Assembly (NCBI GenBank): GCA_965368335.1
Contig: CBDUMN010000035.1
Location: forward strand, 1 to 34,326
Length of the DNA stretch: 34,326 nucleotides
DNA from: CBDUMN01 sp965368335
GTDB lineage: Bacteria > Pseudomonadota > Alphaproteobacteria > Rhodospirillales > JAPHRK01
Direction: 5' to 3'
In this document: positions 16,624-24,563 of the stretch, in pieces
Position numbering within the stretch: the first letter of the stretch is position 1
Layout: each line of letters starts with the position of its first letter
Notes under the pieces: model-generated
Told to the model about the DNA's origin: nothing
Database searches by the model: none
Seen by the model: the letters and a program-made list of their open reading frames with translations, nothing else
Translations under genes and position numbers: made by a program

Positions 16624-17022
16624 ATGCGGATTAAGAACACATCCAAGCGTCCGCGACGGATCAAAAACACATCGTCACGACCTCGGCAAATCAGCCGCGA
16701 CGAGATCATCTCTGCCACAGGCGCGAAATATATCGGCAGTACGATGTCGGGCGACGGATTTTTGCTTCAGGAGCTTGCCAAGGAATTGCAGGATTCGCTT
16801 AAATCGAGTGGAGGGCGTCCAGCATTGGTCGGATACGATCACAAACATCGAATTCCAACCCAAGATGCAGATTGGGCGATCGTGGAAAAAATGGCACGCA
16901 AGCTTTCTATAGGAACGACCCAAGCAGCCGGTGTCATGTTCCATGTGCTTTTGCAGCACGCTGCCAAGGATAAAAGCCTAGAAAAAGATATGGAACGGGA
17001 AGTGATGGAAGCACTTGCCTGA
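16624..17022 (+). CDS. Unknown basic protein, second gene of the cassette; possible DNA-binding partner
   Basis: A 132-residue protein. ATG 16624 has AGGAG overlapping the preceding stop codon, 6 bases away. Residues 2-11 (RIKNTSKRPR) and 12-21 (RIKNTSSRPR) are a tandem repeat, giving a very basic N-terminus. The C-terminal part (PTQDADWAIVEKMARKLS, then a hydrophobic helix, then a charged tail) has a helical pattern that loosely recalls small antitoxin or repressor folds; that comparison is weak. The gene is closed by a strong terminator at 17051. An acidic/basic pair under a possibly self-repressed promoter resembles toxin-antitoxin organisation, but no toxin motif is visible. Confidence 0.68.
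   Translation: MRIKNTSKRPRRIKNTSSRPRQISRDEIISATGAKYIGSTMSGDGFLLQELAKELQDSLKSSGGRPALVGYDHKHRIPTQDADWAIVEKMARKLSIGTTQAAGVMFHVLLQHAAKDKSLEKDMEREVMEALA
16627..16686 (+). repeat. Tandem 30-bp repeat in coding sequence
   Basis: Units 16627-16656 and 16657-16686 are identical at 21 of 30 bases. They encode ten-residue repeats differing at one position (Lys to Ser). Many of the base differences are silent, which suggests the protein repeat has been kept by selection. Confidence 0.6.
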
Positions 17023-17050
17023 CTTGTTCGCTCATTAAAAACAGGCTACC

Positions 17051-17094
17051 CATCAAAGGTCCTTGGAATTGGTTTCAAGGACCTTTGATGTTTT
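17051..17094 (+). terminator. Strong terminator closing the two-gene cassette
   Basis: A perfect 15-base inverted repeat, CATCAAAGGTCCTTG (17051-17065) and CAAGGACCTTTGATG (17076-17090), with a 10-base loop and TTTT after it. It lies 28 bases after the stop at 17022. It faces the end of cheZ (17145, minus strand) and may also work in that direction. Confidence 0.82.
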
Positions 17095-17144
17095 CCACAC
17101 TATAAGGAAATGGCGCGGACTGCGCCCGCCTTTTGTCCAATTTC

Positions 17145-17921
17145 TTAATCGAACAGGGCGTCGATGTCGTCTTGGGAGATGCCCTCATTTTTGAGTTGCG
17201 GCCCATTGAGCAGGGATTTGTCGCCGTCCAGGTCTTCGTTGAATTCCGCCTTGGGTGAAATGCCGCTCAGCGTGTCGGCTCCCCAAATTTCGATCATTGC
17301 ATTGATCCGTTCTTCAACGAATTTCAGCGTATTCACCACCTTGGTGATCCGCTGCCCGGTGAGATCCTGGAAGTTGCTGGCCTCGAAAATGGCGATGACG
17401 TGTTCGCTGATTTCATCGACCAGTTGGCGGTCTTCCTCATCGACGTGTGCGGCCAGGCGTTGCGCCAATGCGTCAATTTTTTCAGTTGCTTCCAGAATTG
17501 AATCGGTGGCGCTCTCGGTGGCCTCGACGACGGCGTCCAGTTGATCGCTGACGATTACGAGGTGGTCGTGCTCACTGTTGGCTGGTCGTAGGGAAACGAT
17601 TTCCGCTTTGGTTTCCTGGATGTTACGGGCCATAGCGGCCAGTTCGTTTTGCAGCTTGTCCAGCTCTTCGGGCGAGGGGCCGTTAACCACCACCTGGGTC
17701 GAAGCGGCTTCGGCCACCTCTTCCTTGATTTCAGGGGCTGCTTCGCTGAACGCAGCGCGGACCAGGGTTTTTAAATCGGTGCGGAGTCCTTCGATGGCGG
17801 ACAGAAGGTCGCCATTGCTGATGCCTGAATTGTCGAATGAACGGGCGGCCTGTGTGCCGCTTTCGCCGCTCATGGCTTTCTGCTTCAGCCTGACTTCCGC
17901 TGTGAATGGTTTACGTTTCAT
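17145..17921 (-). CDS. cheZ: Chemotaxis protein phosphatase CheZ
   Basis: A 258-residue, largely helical protein that dephosphorylates CheY-P and so resets flagellar switching. The catalytic segment NFQDLTGQRITKVV carries D186 and Q190, matching E. coli CheZ Asp143/Gln147 in sequence and spacing. The C-terminal end SQDDIDALFD (249-258) fits the CheY-binding tail and also resembles the FliM N-terminal CheY-binding peptide. Long coiled-coil helices (about 85-210) fit the four-helix-bundle dimer. It is somewhat longer than E. coli CheZ (214). The start is uncertain: neither 17921 nor an internal Met at residue 17 has a clear binding site. No other chemotaxis gene is in the window. Confidence 0.87.
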   Translation of the reverse strand: MKRKPFTAEVRLKQKAMSGESGTQAARSFDNSGISNGDLLSAIEGLRTDLKTLVRAAFSEAAPEIKEEVAEAASTQVVVNGPSPEELDKLQNELAAMARNIQETKAEIVSLRPANSEHDHLVIVSDQLDAVVEATESATDSILEATEKIDALAQRLAAHVDEEDRQLVDEISEHVIAIFEASNFQDLTGQRITKVVNTLKFVEERINAMIEIWGADTLSGISPKAEFNEDLDGDKSLLNGPQLKNEGISQDDIDALFD

Positions 17922-18085
17922 CTATTTTCGGCTTATCGCTCCCTCGACAGGACCGAGCCCATTATTCGCGCGTTCCAGGCCCACCCTTTATGCTGCGCAC
18001 TCGGTCATTGCCGAGCAAAAGTCTAAAGCTTTTCTCGGGAGAATGGAAGGCTTGAGGAGGGAGTGGAAGTCTTAAAAAATGTGCG

Positions 18086-18562
18086 CTAAGCCCACTGAAG
18101 GTCTGAGGGAACGTCTTTCCCGTCCAGGCTCATCGCTTCCATTTCTTCTTCACGGGTCAAGAAAAGGTCTTTGACATAGGGACGATAGGCCATATCGCTG
18201 CCGAGAATGTGCTTGGTCAGCCATTCCTTAAGGAAAACCAGCGTTTCCGTGGAGATATCGGAAGCTTCGTTTTCGCTGTAGCGCCGATAGATTTCAATCG
18301 CCTGACTGCTGAGATTGCGATGTTTTTCTCTGTGTTCCGCAAGGTCGGGATAATCGCTCTTTTCAAGCAACTTTTCTTCTCTGGCGAAATGAGTGCAGGT
18401 GTATTCGGTCAATACCGTGAGGACGCTGGCGATAATATCGCGATCCTGATCGGCTTCGATTGCTGCATGAAGTTGATTGATCAGTGAGACCAATAGTTGG
18501 TGGTCCTTATCGATCATCTCGATTCCGGTGATAAAGTCATCGGTCCATTCAAAAAGGGCCAT
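18086..18562 (-). CDS. Bacteriohemerythrin
   Basis: A 158-residue single-domain hemerythrin that binds O2 at a di-iron centre. All seven ligands are visible: H21, H58, E62, H77, H81, H118 and D123, in motifs HFAREE, HREKH and HILGSD. ATG 18562 (MALFEWTDD) is the family start and has AGGAAG upstream; the frame is open to 18619. The C-terminal 30 residues extend beyond the usual domain. In motile microaerophiles these proteins supply or sense oxygen (established knowledge). Placement beside cheZ hints at an aerotaxis link, but the two genes are separated by 160 bases and may be independent. Confidence 0.93.
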   Translation of the reverse strand: MALFEWTDDFITGIEMIDKDHQLLVSLINQLHAAIEADQDRDIIASVLTVLTEYTCTHFAREEKLLEKSDYPDLAEHREKHRNLSSQAIEIYRRYSENEASDISTETLVFLKEWLTKHILGSDMAYRPYVKDLFLTREEEMEAMSLDGKDVPSDLQWA

Positions 18563-18748
18563 GGCCTTTCTTCCTGAGCAAGTTTCTCGGTTTCTCGTTT
18601 TCCGCATTATTGGCGGCAATATTATTTGGGAGTGGTCTTTTTATATGCTTCGCACCGGATTTTTCTCCGGCTTGGTGAAAGATCTTCCGTTCCCATTGCC
18701 TCTATTAGATAGATTTTTTTGGAACGATTCAAGGAAATCAAATCCGCT

Positions 18749-20554
18749 CTAAACGGCGGCTGTCGCCGCCTTGAGCCAAACCTTTGTGGCGCTGTCAACC
18801 AATGGCGATAGGGTGTCGCGAATCCGTTCATGGTAGGCGTTGAGCCAATTGCGTTCTTCATCGGTCAGCAGCGTCGTTTCGATCAGCTTCCGGTCGAAGG
18901 GCGCCAGGGTTAGGGGCTCGAAGGCCAGCATGGGTTTGCCGTTGACGCTCTCCGCCTCAACGACCAGAACCAGGTTTTCCAGTCGGATGCCGTAGGCGCC
19001 CTCTTTGTAATAGCCGGGTTCGTTTGAGAGCACCATGCCGGGCTTGAGGGCTACGCGATTGGGCTGTTTGGAAATACGCTGGGGCCCTTCATGAACGCTG
19101 AGATAGGCCCCGACGCCATGGCCTGTGCCATGGTCGTAGTCGAGCCCCGCCTGCCAGAGTGGGGCGCGGGCCAGCGCGTCGAGTTGAGAACCGCTCGTGC
19201 CTTGAGGAAACCGGCAGGATGAAAGTGCGATATGGCCTTTCAGGACGCGGGTGTAGCGGTCTTTCATGTCACTGTCGGGCGGGCCGATGGCGATGGTGCG
19301 GGTGACGTCCGTGGTGCCGTCCGGGTATTGTCCGCCGGAATCGACCAGATAGAGCGAACCGTTTTCCAGCTTGCGGTCGGTTTCTGGTGTGACGCTGTAG
19401 TGTACGATGGCGCCGTTAGGGCCTGCGCCGGAAATGGTGGGAAAGCTCAATCCTCTAAAAAGATCGCTTTCGGCGCGGAAAGCTTCCAGTCGGTCTGCCA
19501 CGGCGATCTCGGTTAAGGCGTCACTGACCGGCTGATCGTCCAGCCAGGCCAAAAAGCGGGTGAGCGCTGCGCCGTCCCGTTCGTGCGCTTTGCGGATGCC
19601 CGTTTGTTCGACCGTGTTTTTACACGCCTTGGGCAGGGCGCAGGGGTCCTCGCCAAACGACAACTCGGCCCCGGCTTGCTTCAGGCGTTCGAGAATCCAA
19701 AGGGCGGTCCCATTGCGGACGACCCGGACTTTGCGGTCTTTCAGTGCATTCAAGGCTTCGCCAAACTGGGCCGGGGTGGTAAGCGTCACTTCCTCGCCCA
19801 AATGCGCCTCAAGGCCGGAGGAGACCTTTGACCTATCGATAAACAGGGTGACCCGCCCGTCGGCGTAAAGCAGGGAAAAAACCAGGGGAATGGGCGTGAA
19901 GGGTACGTCGCCGCCGCGGATATTGAGCAGCCAGGCGGTCGAATCGGGTGCGGCAATTACCTGGGCGTCTATGTTTTCGTTGGTAAGAACCCGGGCGATT
20001 TGTTGTCGCTTTTCTTTAGCGCTTTGCCCGGTGAAATCGATGGGGTGGGGAATGACCGGAGCCATAGGGGGCGGCGGCTGATCGGTCCAGATTGTATCGA
20101 TGGGGTTGGTCGGGCAAGGGGTGAGGGATGCGCCGACCTTAGCGCAGTTGTACTCAAACCGGGCATGATCGAAAGCGGTATGAAGCCAGGGGTCGTATCC
20201 CAGTTTCGCCCCTTGGTTCAACGCGGTTTCGAGCCAGGCTCCCGGCGGCCAGACGCCATCGGCGTCGGTGGTCAGCGAGGCCCTTTCAAATAACGTCTCG
20301 TCTACCTGATCGCGGGCTTGCAGCGTATAGCGGCCATCGACGAAGAGGGCGGCCCGGCCGGTCAAGACAATGGCCAGTCCCGCCGAGCCGGTAAAACCGG
20401 TCAGCCAGGACAGGCGGCGGTCGTGATCGGGGATGTATTCACCCTGAAAGGCGTCGGTCATAGGCACGATGAAACCGTCCAGACCCCGTTGGTCCAGTTG
20501 GTTGCGCAGTGCGGCAAGACGTTCGCCGTGATCTGTTGAGGCCATATCGTTCAT
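18749..20554 (-). CDS. M24-family aminopeptidase P (Xaa-Pro aminopeptidase)
   Basis: A 601-residue cytoplasmic metallopeptidase that removes N-terminal residues preceding proline. It has the three-part architecture of the long aminopeptidase P form: two creatinase-like N-terminal domains (about 10-150 and 175-310) and a C-terminal pita-bread catalytic domain (320-540). The five metal ligands are visible as D405, D416, H479, E512 and E526 in VDSGGQY, TTDVTRT, HGTGHGVG, NEPGYY and IRLENL. ATG 20554 or the Met at residue 4 could be the start. It stands alone, with 185 bases to the divergent gene at 20740. Confidence 0.93.
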   Translation of the reverse strand: MNDMASTDHGERLAALRNQLDQRGLDGFIVPMTDAFQGEYIPDHDRRLSWLTGFTGSAGLAIVLTGRAALFVDGRYTLQARDQVDETLFERASLTTDADGVWPPGAWLETALNQGAKLGYDPWLHTAFDHARFEYNCAKVGASLTPCPTNPIDTIWTDQPPPPMAPVIPHPIDFTGQSAKEKRQQIARVLTNENIDAQVIAAPDSTAWLLNIRGGDVPFTPIPLVFSLLYADGRVTLFIDRSKVSSGLEAHLGEEVTLTTPAQFGEALNALKDRKVRVVRNGTALWILERLKQAGAELSFGEDPCALPKACKNTVEQTGIRKAHERDGAALTRFLAWLDDQPVSDALTEIAVADRLEAFRAESDLFRGLSFPTISGAGPNGAIVHYSVTPETDRKLENGSLYLVDSGGQYPDGTTDVTRTIAIGPPDSDMKDRYTRVLKGHIALSSCRFPQGTSGSQLDALARAPLWQAGLDYDHGTGHGVGAYLSVHEGPQRISKQPNRVALKPGMVLSNEPGYYKEGAYGIRLENLVLVVEAESVNGKPMLAFEPLTLAPFDRKLIETTLLTDEERNWLNAYHERIRDTLSPLVDSATKVWLKAATAAV

Positions 20555-20656
20555 ATCTCAAAAGGTAGGGAGCTAAACGGTTGTTGCAAAGAGGGAATCT
20601 TTAAAGCCATGCGATTTTCGCAATGCTGCAGCGCAAAAAGACCGCTTAACGCCAAG

Positions 20657-20667
20657 TGGTCATACCA
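20657..20667. promoter_or_regulatory. GntR/FadR-type operator-like site
   Basis: TGGTCATACCA fits the TGGTNNNACCA pattern bound by many FadR-subfamily GntR regulators. It lies 72 bases before the ATG at 20740, in the gap shared with the aminopeptidase gene. No GntR gene is in the window, so the regulator would be elsewhere. Confidence 0.4.
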
Positions 20668-20739
20668 GTACAACTATGTCAGTAACATTGACCCATTTGG
20701 CCGGAAATCCTCCCAGCCGGCCCGATAAGGAGAAAAGCC

Positions 20740-21102
20740 ATGAAGATTGAAAAAGGAGCTGCTTTGTCCCCCGCCGCATCCGTTGCGGACGAAATCGCCC
20801 CGGCTCTGGAGCGGGCTCGCCGTGAACGGGCGTTGGTTTTCGGCCTGATTGTTAAGCGAATGGGCGATGCCTTGGCTAAAATGTTGCTGGGCGCCGATCA
20901 CAGTCTGGTTAATTTGGTTCCAGCGGAACGTCCACGGGACATTCCTTTTCACAGTCGTCAGGCTCTCGGTCTCCATGAGGCGATTCCCAGTAAGGCCGAT
21001 CGCGATGAACTGTTTGGCAGTGCTGCGCCGGTTCTGCCTTTCGAAGCTCTGCGCGCAGGCCTCAATATCGCTGAAACTTCCGAGAAGAAAGCTGCCGCTT
21101 AA
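20740..21102 (+). CDS. Small conserved-looking protein of unknown function
   Basis: A 120-residue protein starting MKIEKGAAL, with AAGGAG ending about 7 bases before the ATG, so it is well translated by appearance. Residues 18-45 form an arginine-rich amphipathic helix (ALERARRERALVFGLIVKRM). The rest is alanine- and leucine-rich without signal peptide or cysteines. A strong terminator at 21151 makes it a monocistronic unit, and a GntR-like operator lies upstream. I do not recognise the family. Confidence 0.68.
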   Translation: MKIEKGAALSPAASVADEIAPALERARRERALVFGLIVKRMGDALAKMLLGADHSLVNLVPAERPRDIPFHSRQALGLHEAIPSKADRDELFGSAAPVLPFEALRAGLNIAETSEKKAAA

Positions 21103-21150
21103 AGCAGCATATCGAAAGCGCCCGCAACCTTTTTGATATCTTCTCCTCTG

Positions 21151-21188
21151 ATCCTCCCCCGACGCGGGTCGTGGGGAGGATTTTTTTT
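21151..21188 (+). terminator. Strong Rho-independent terminator
   Basis: ATCCTCCCC (21151-21159) pairs with GGGGAGGAT (21173-21181), extended by CGAC/GTCG around a GCGG loop with one bulged T, and is followed by seven more T residues. It closes the 20740-21102 gene. Confidence 0.9.
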
Positions 21189-21315
21189 GTAAAAATTGTC
21201 TCTTTTCATGCTTTACCGGCTTGACGGAACGGACGGCCCTTCTCACCATGCCCTTACCGGCGAAAAGACCGGACAGATGCGCAAACTAGAGAAACTTGAA
21301 ATGTGAGGTTGGGCG

Positions 21316-22908
21316 GTGATTTCACGACCGTCGATTGGCCGTGCTTTGAAAGCCGGTGGCATGAGGGCTGGGATAGTGAATGGAGGGACCATTCTCCTGC
21401 GCCCCGCTTTGTCGAAAGGCTGGGGTGATCGACCCGCCATTGAGTTCGACAACCAAACGATTACTTACGATCAACTGGACCGGCGTTCAAACCGGTTTGC
21501 CGCGGCCTGTGTCGCTGCTGGAGTAGGGCCGGGTGACAGGGTGGCGATTTTGTTGCTCGACCGACCCGAATTCGTATACGCCTTTGTCGGTGCGATGAAG
21601 GCGGGCGCCGTTCCCATCGCGATCAATACCAGGGCGGTGGCGACGGAAATCGCCTATATCCTAGAAGATTCCAATGCCAAGGTGGTGGTTGTCGAAGAAT
21701 TTTTCGGTGGAACCTTAAAGCCCGCCCTGACCATGGCGAAAACCGAGCCCCAGGTGGTGCTTCTCGGCGACCAGGGAACGCTGGAAGATTTCATCGGTGG
21801 CCATGACTCGGAGTTTCCCGGCGTGCCGCGCTTAATGGACGATATGGCTTTCTGGTCCTATTCCTCCGGCAGTACCGGCCAGCCCAAAGGCGTGGTCCAT
21901 ACGCTTGAGACCATTTTGGCGGCCGATAGCTATATGACCGATATCCTCAAGGTCAAGGCGGGGGACCGTCTGTTCTCTTCATCCAAATTGTTTTTCGCCT
22001 TCACGCTGGGCCATATCCTGATTGGTGGGCTGCGCGCCGGGGCGACGATTATTCTTTACCATGGATGGCCCGACCCCGAGGACGTGACGGCCGTTGTCGA
22101 GCGCCACAAGCCGACCATGATGTTCAGTGTGCCGACGTTTTTTAAAAAACTGCTGAACAGCGGCGCGGTCGGCGCGCCGGTCTATCAAGAGATCGAATCT
22201 TATGTAGCGGCTGGAGAATCTCTACCTGCGACGATCTTCAGGCAATGGCAGGGGATCACCGGACGCGCCATCCTCGAAGGGATAGGCTCGACGGAAACCA
22301 TGTATATGTTCCTCGCCAATACCCGAGGCTGGGAAATGCAAGGCGTCACCGGAACGCCTGCGCCGGGTGTCGATGTGCGTCTGATCGACCACATGGGAGA
22401 ACAAATCGAAGAGCCGGGACTGCCGGGGGTTTTGTGGGTTCGTATGCCGGGGCTGGCCAAAGAATACTGGCATATGCCCGAGCGCTCCGCCGAGGTTTTC
22501 AACAACGGTTGGTTCAAAACGGGCGATCTTTTCGTTTTCGATGGCAGCGGTTGTTTCTATCACCAGGGGCGGGCCGACGATTTGGTCAAGGTTTCGGGCC
22601 AGTGGGTGAGCCCGGCGGAGGTGGAGAGGCGGGTCAACGAGAATGAAGAGGTTCATGAATCCGCCGTTGTCGGCATCTCTGACCGGGACGGTTTGACGCG
22701 GCTTGCCTGTTTCATCGTGCCCAACAACCGGCAGGCGGACCGGGAGGCTTTGGAAGCTGCGTTACTGGAAAGCCTGACCACCAGCTTGCCGATTTATAAG
22801 TGTCCGCGGCGGTTTGTCTTTCTCGATGAGCTGCCACGCACAGCTTCGGGAAAAATCCAACGCTTTAAGCTTCGCCAACTGGCGGCCGATCAGATCAGCG
22901 CCCGTTAA
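21316..22908 (+). CDS. AMP-forming acyl/aryl-CoA ligase, benzoate-CoA ligase-like
   Basis: A 530-residue adenylate-forming enzyme that activates a carboxylate with ATP and loads it on CoA. Motifs in order: P-loop YSSGSTGQPKGV, A5-type GIGSTETMY, A7/A8 FKTGDLF with the hinge RADDLVKVSGQWVSP, and the A10 lysine in RTASGKIQRFKL near the C-terminus. The overall pattern (GDRPAIEFDNQTITYDQL, SKLFFAFTLGH) is closest in memory to benzoate- and 4-hydroxybenzoate-CoA ligases. The substrate is not certain. GTG 21316 has GAGG upstream; ATG 21361 is an alternative start that gives a family-like N-terminus. No other aromatic-degradation gene adjoins it apart from the FAH hydrolase at 23790. Confidence 0.85.
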   Translation: MISRPSIGRALKAGGMRAGIVNGGTILLRPALSKGWGDRPAIEFDNQTITYDQLDRRSNRFAAACVAAGVGPGDRVAILLLDRPEFVYAFVGAMKAGAVPIAINTRAVATEIAYILEDSNAKVVVVEEFFGGTLKPALTMAKTEPQVVLLGDQGTLEDFIGGHDSEFPGVPRLMDDMAFWSYSSGSTGQPKGVVHTLETILAADSYMTDILKVKAGDRLFSSSKLFFAFTLGHILIGGLRAGATIILYHGWPDPEDVTAVVERHKPTMMFSVPTFFKKLLNSGAVGAPVYQEIESYVAAGESLPATIFRQWQGITGRAILEGIGSTETMYMFLANTRGWEMQGVTGTPAPGVDVRLIDHMGEQIEEPGLPGVLWVRMPGLAKEYWHMPERSAEVFNNGWFKTGDLFVFDGSGCFYHQGRADDLVKVSGQWVSPAEVERRVNENEEVHESAVVGISDRDGLTRLACFIVPNNRQADREALEAALLESLTTSLPIYKCPRRFVFLDELPRTASGKIQRFKLRQLAADQISAR

Positions 22909-22959
22909 CTCAAAAGAAAAGATCGTCTGGGCAGAATAGGCCTGATTTTCTCCGAATGG

Positions 22960-23793
22960 ATGAGGATAATGCGGCACGCTTTCCGCCTCTTTTTTCTGCT
23001 AAGCGTTTTAGCCGGACTGATCTCGTTGCCCGCTACGGCTTTCGCCGGAGCGGCAGAAGGTGTGGAAGCCATGGAGCGGGGCGACTATGCGCTGGGGTTT
23101 CAGCATCTGGTTCCGGCAGCTAAGAGCGGTGATGCGCTGGCCCAGTATCATCTGGCTCGCGCTTACGAGTTCGGTTATGGGGTTGCGCCCAATGTGGCGC
23201 TGGCTGCGCGGTGGTATGCCGAAGCTGCGGGACGAGGTCATGTGGAAGCCAACGTCCGGGTCGGCAAAATGAACCTCACCGGGGAAGGACTGACCCGCGA
23301 TGCGGCGCGGGCGGCTGATTTCTTCGCCTATGCGGCCCGTTCGGGACATGGCGAAGCGGCCTATTTACTGGCCGTTCTCTATCTAGAAGGGATGGGTGTT
23401 CCCAAAAGCGCCCGGCAAGGGATCGATCTTTTAAATCATGCCGCCAGCCTCAACTATCCGGCGGCGCTCAATCATCTGGGAACGTTCTATGCAACCGGTG
23501 AAAGCGGAATTCCGATCCACCGGGGGCGGGCGTTCGAGCTTTATCACCAGGCTGCCGCGCGCGGCAATGGAGACGCCATGCTCAACCTGGGACAAGCCTA
23601 TCTCAGCGGTCAGGGGTTGCCGGAAGATCCCAAGCAGGCATACCTCTGGCTCGGACTTGCCGCCGGATATGGCGCTTTAGAGGTGCAGACCCTGGCGGAT
23701 CGTCTGCGCCGCGACGCCGCGCGGAAAGTACCGGCCCGTGAACAGGCGCTGATTGATGAGCGAATCCGCAATTGGCAGCCGTTAAAAAATTAG
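22960..23793 (+). CDS. Exported Sel1-repeat (TPR-like) protein
   Basis: A 277-residue protein with a signal peptide (about residues 1-28, ending TAFAGA). It is followed by about five Sel1-like repeats of roughly 36 residues, recognisable from blocks such as LAQYHLARAYEFGYGV, EAAYLLAVLYLEGMGV and DAMLNLGQAYLSGQGL. Sel1 repeats form helical solenoids for protein-protein contacts, often in envelope signalling or stress. The start may be 22960 or the Met three codons later; neither has a strong binding site. It starts 51 bases after the ligase stop and could be cotranscribed. Its stop overlaps that of the convergent FAH gene by three bases. Confidence 0.87.
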   Translation: MRIMRHAFRLFFLLSVLAGLISLPATAFAGAAEGVEAMERGDYALGFQHLVPAAKSGDALAQYHLARAYEFGYGVAPNVALAARWYAEAAGRGHVEANVRVGKMNLTGEGLTRDAARAADFFAYAARSGHGEAAYLLAVLYLEGMGVPKSARQGIDLLNHAASLNYPAALNHLGTFYATGESGIPIHRGRAFELYHQAAARGNGDAMLNLGQAYLSGQGLPEDPKQAYLWLGLAAGYGALEVQTLADRLRRDAARKVPAREQALIDERIRNWQPLKN

Positions 23794-24458
23794 GGCGTCA
23801 TCCGGACATGAAGGGAGTCGAGCCCGTCGATGTGGGCCTCAAGCGTGTCGCCCGCTGTCACCGGGCCGACGCCGGCCGGCGTTCCGGTGAAGATCAGGTC
23901 GCCGGGCTTCAAAAGGTCGAAACCCGATAGGTATTTAAGAATTTCATCGACGTTCCAGATCATTTGGCCGACCTTTCCCTTCTGCCGCACTTCTCCGTTG
24001 ACCTTGAGAACGATTTCTCCCTGCGGGTGTTTTTTGAAGGCTTTTGCAGAGGTTAGTTGACCAATGGGGGCTGCGCCACTGAAGGATTTGGCCATGGCCC
24101 AGGGGCGGCCTTGTTTCTTGGCTTCGGTCTGAAGGTCGCGGCGGGTGAAGTCGATGCCGACCGCATAGCCCATGGGCTTGCCGTTCTCGCCCAACGCCAC
24201 CACCAATTCGACCTCATGGTGAAGGTCTTTCGTCGCCAAGGGGTAGGATATTTCCTGTACCCAGGCGCCGGTTACTAGGTTGTCGGGGCTTTTGGTGAAG
24301 AAAAACGGCGCTTCACGTTCCGGGTCGACGCCCATTTCGCGGGCGTGATCGGCGTAGTTCTTGGCGACGCAAAAAATTCGCCGCACGGGAAACCTTTTTT
24401 CAGAATCGCGAATTAATAAAGTTGGGGTCGCAAGGGGAAAAAGGAAGTCTTGGGTCAT
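23790..24458 (-). CDS. Fumarylacetoacetate hydrolase (FAH) family protein
   Basis: A 222-residue cytoplasmic hydrolase of the short FAH type (fumarylpyruvate hydrolase or acylpyruvase-like) that cleaves C-C bonds in diketo acids. Hallmarks: RIFCVAKNYADHAREMG near the N-terminus, the metal-site block LHHEVELVVALG, the segment GIDFTRRDLQ, and LIFTGTPAGVGPV near the C-terminus. Short members act on fumarylpyruvate, acylpyruvates or oxaloacetate, so the substrate is open. It is divergent from a MarR regulator with 105 bases between, typical of a ligand-controlled catabolic gene. Confidence 0.9.
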   Translation of the reverse strand: MTQDFLFPLATPTLLIRDSEKRFPVRRIFCVAKNYADHAREMGVDPEREAPFFFTKSPDNLVTGAWVQEISYPLATKDLHHEVELVVALGENGKPMGYAVGIDFTRRDLQTEAKKQGRPWAMAKSFSGAAPIGQLTSAKAFKKHPQGEIVLKVNGEVRQKGKVGQMIWNVDEILKYLSGFDLLKPGDLIFTGTPAGVGPVTAGDTLEAHIDGLDSLHVRMTP

Positions 24459-24509
24459 GGCTAGCCTCGATGCCGGGTTTGCCTGCCGGGTGGACAGGAC
24501 GCGGTTGGT

Positions 24510-24527
24510 TGCATATGGTATCGCATC
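24510..24527. promoter_or_regulatory. Imperfect palindrome between FAH and marR genes
   Basis: TTGCATATGGTATCGCAT has half-sites TGCATA and TATCGCA around a short centre, resembling the TTGCATATGCAA-like operators of several aromatic-acid-responsive MarR proteins. It is placed to control both divergent genes. Confidence 0.4.
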
Positions 24528-24563
24528 CCCCGAGAATCACACTTTTAAAAATGAGACAGACAG

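Noticed and set aside
20674..21249. 191-codon minus-strand open frame
   Set aside because: Antisense to the 20740-21102 gene and runs through its terminator.
21208..21306. 32-codon plus-strand open frame before the ligase gene
   Set aside because: No ribosome binding site and no recognisable feature; a leader peptide cannot be supported.
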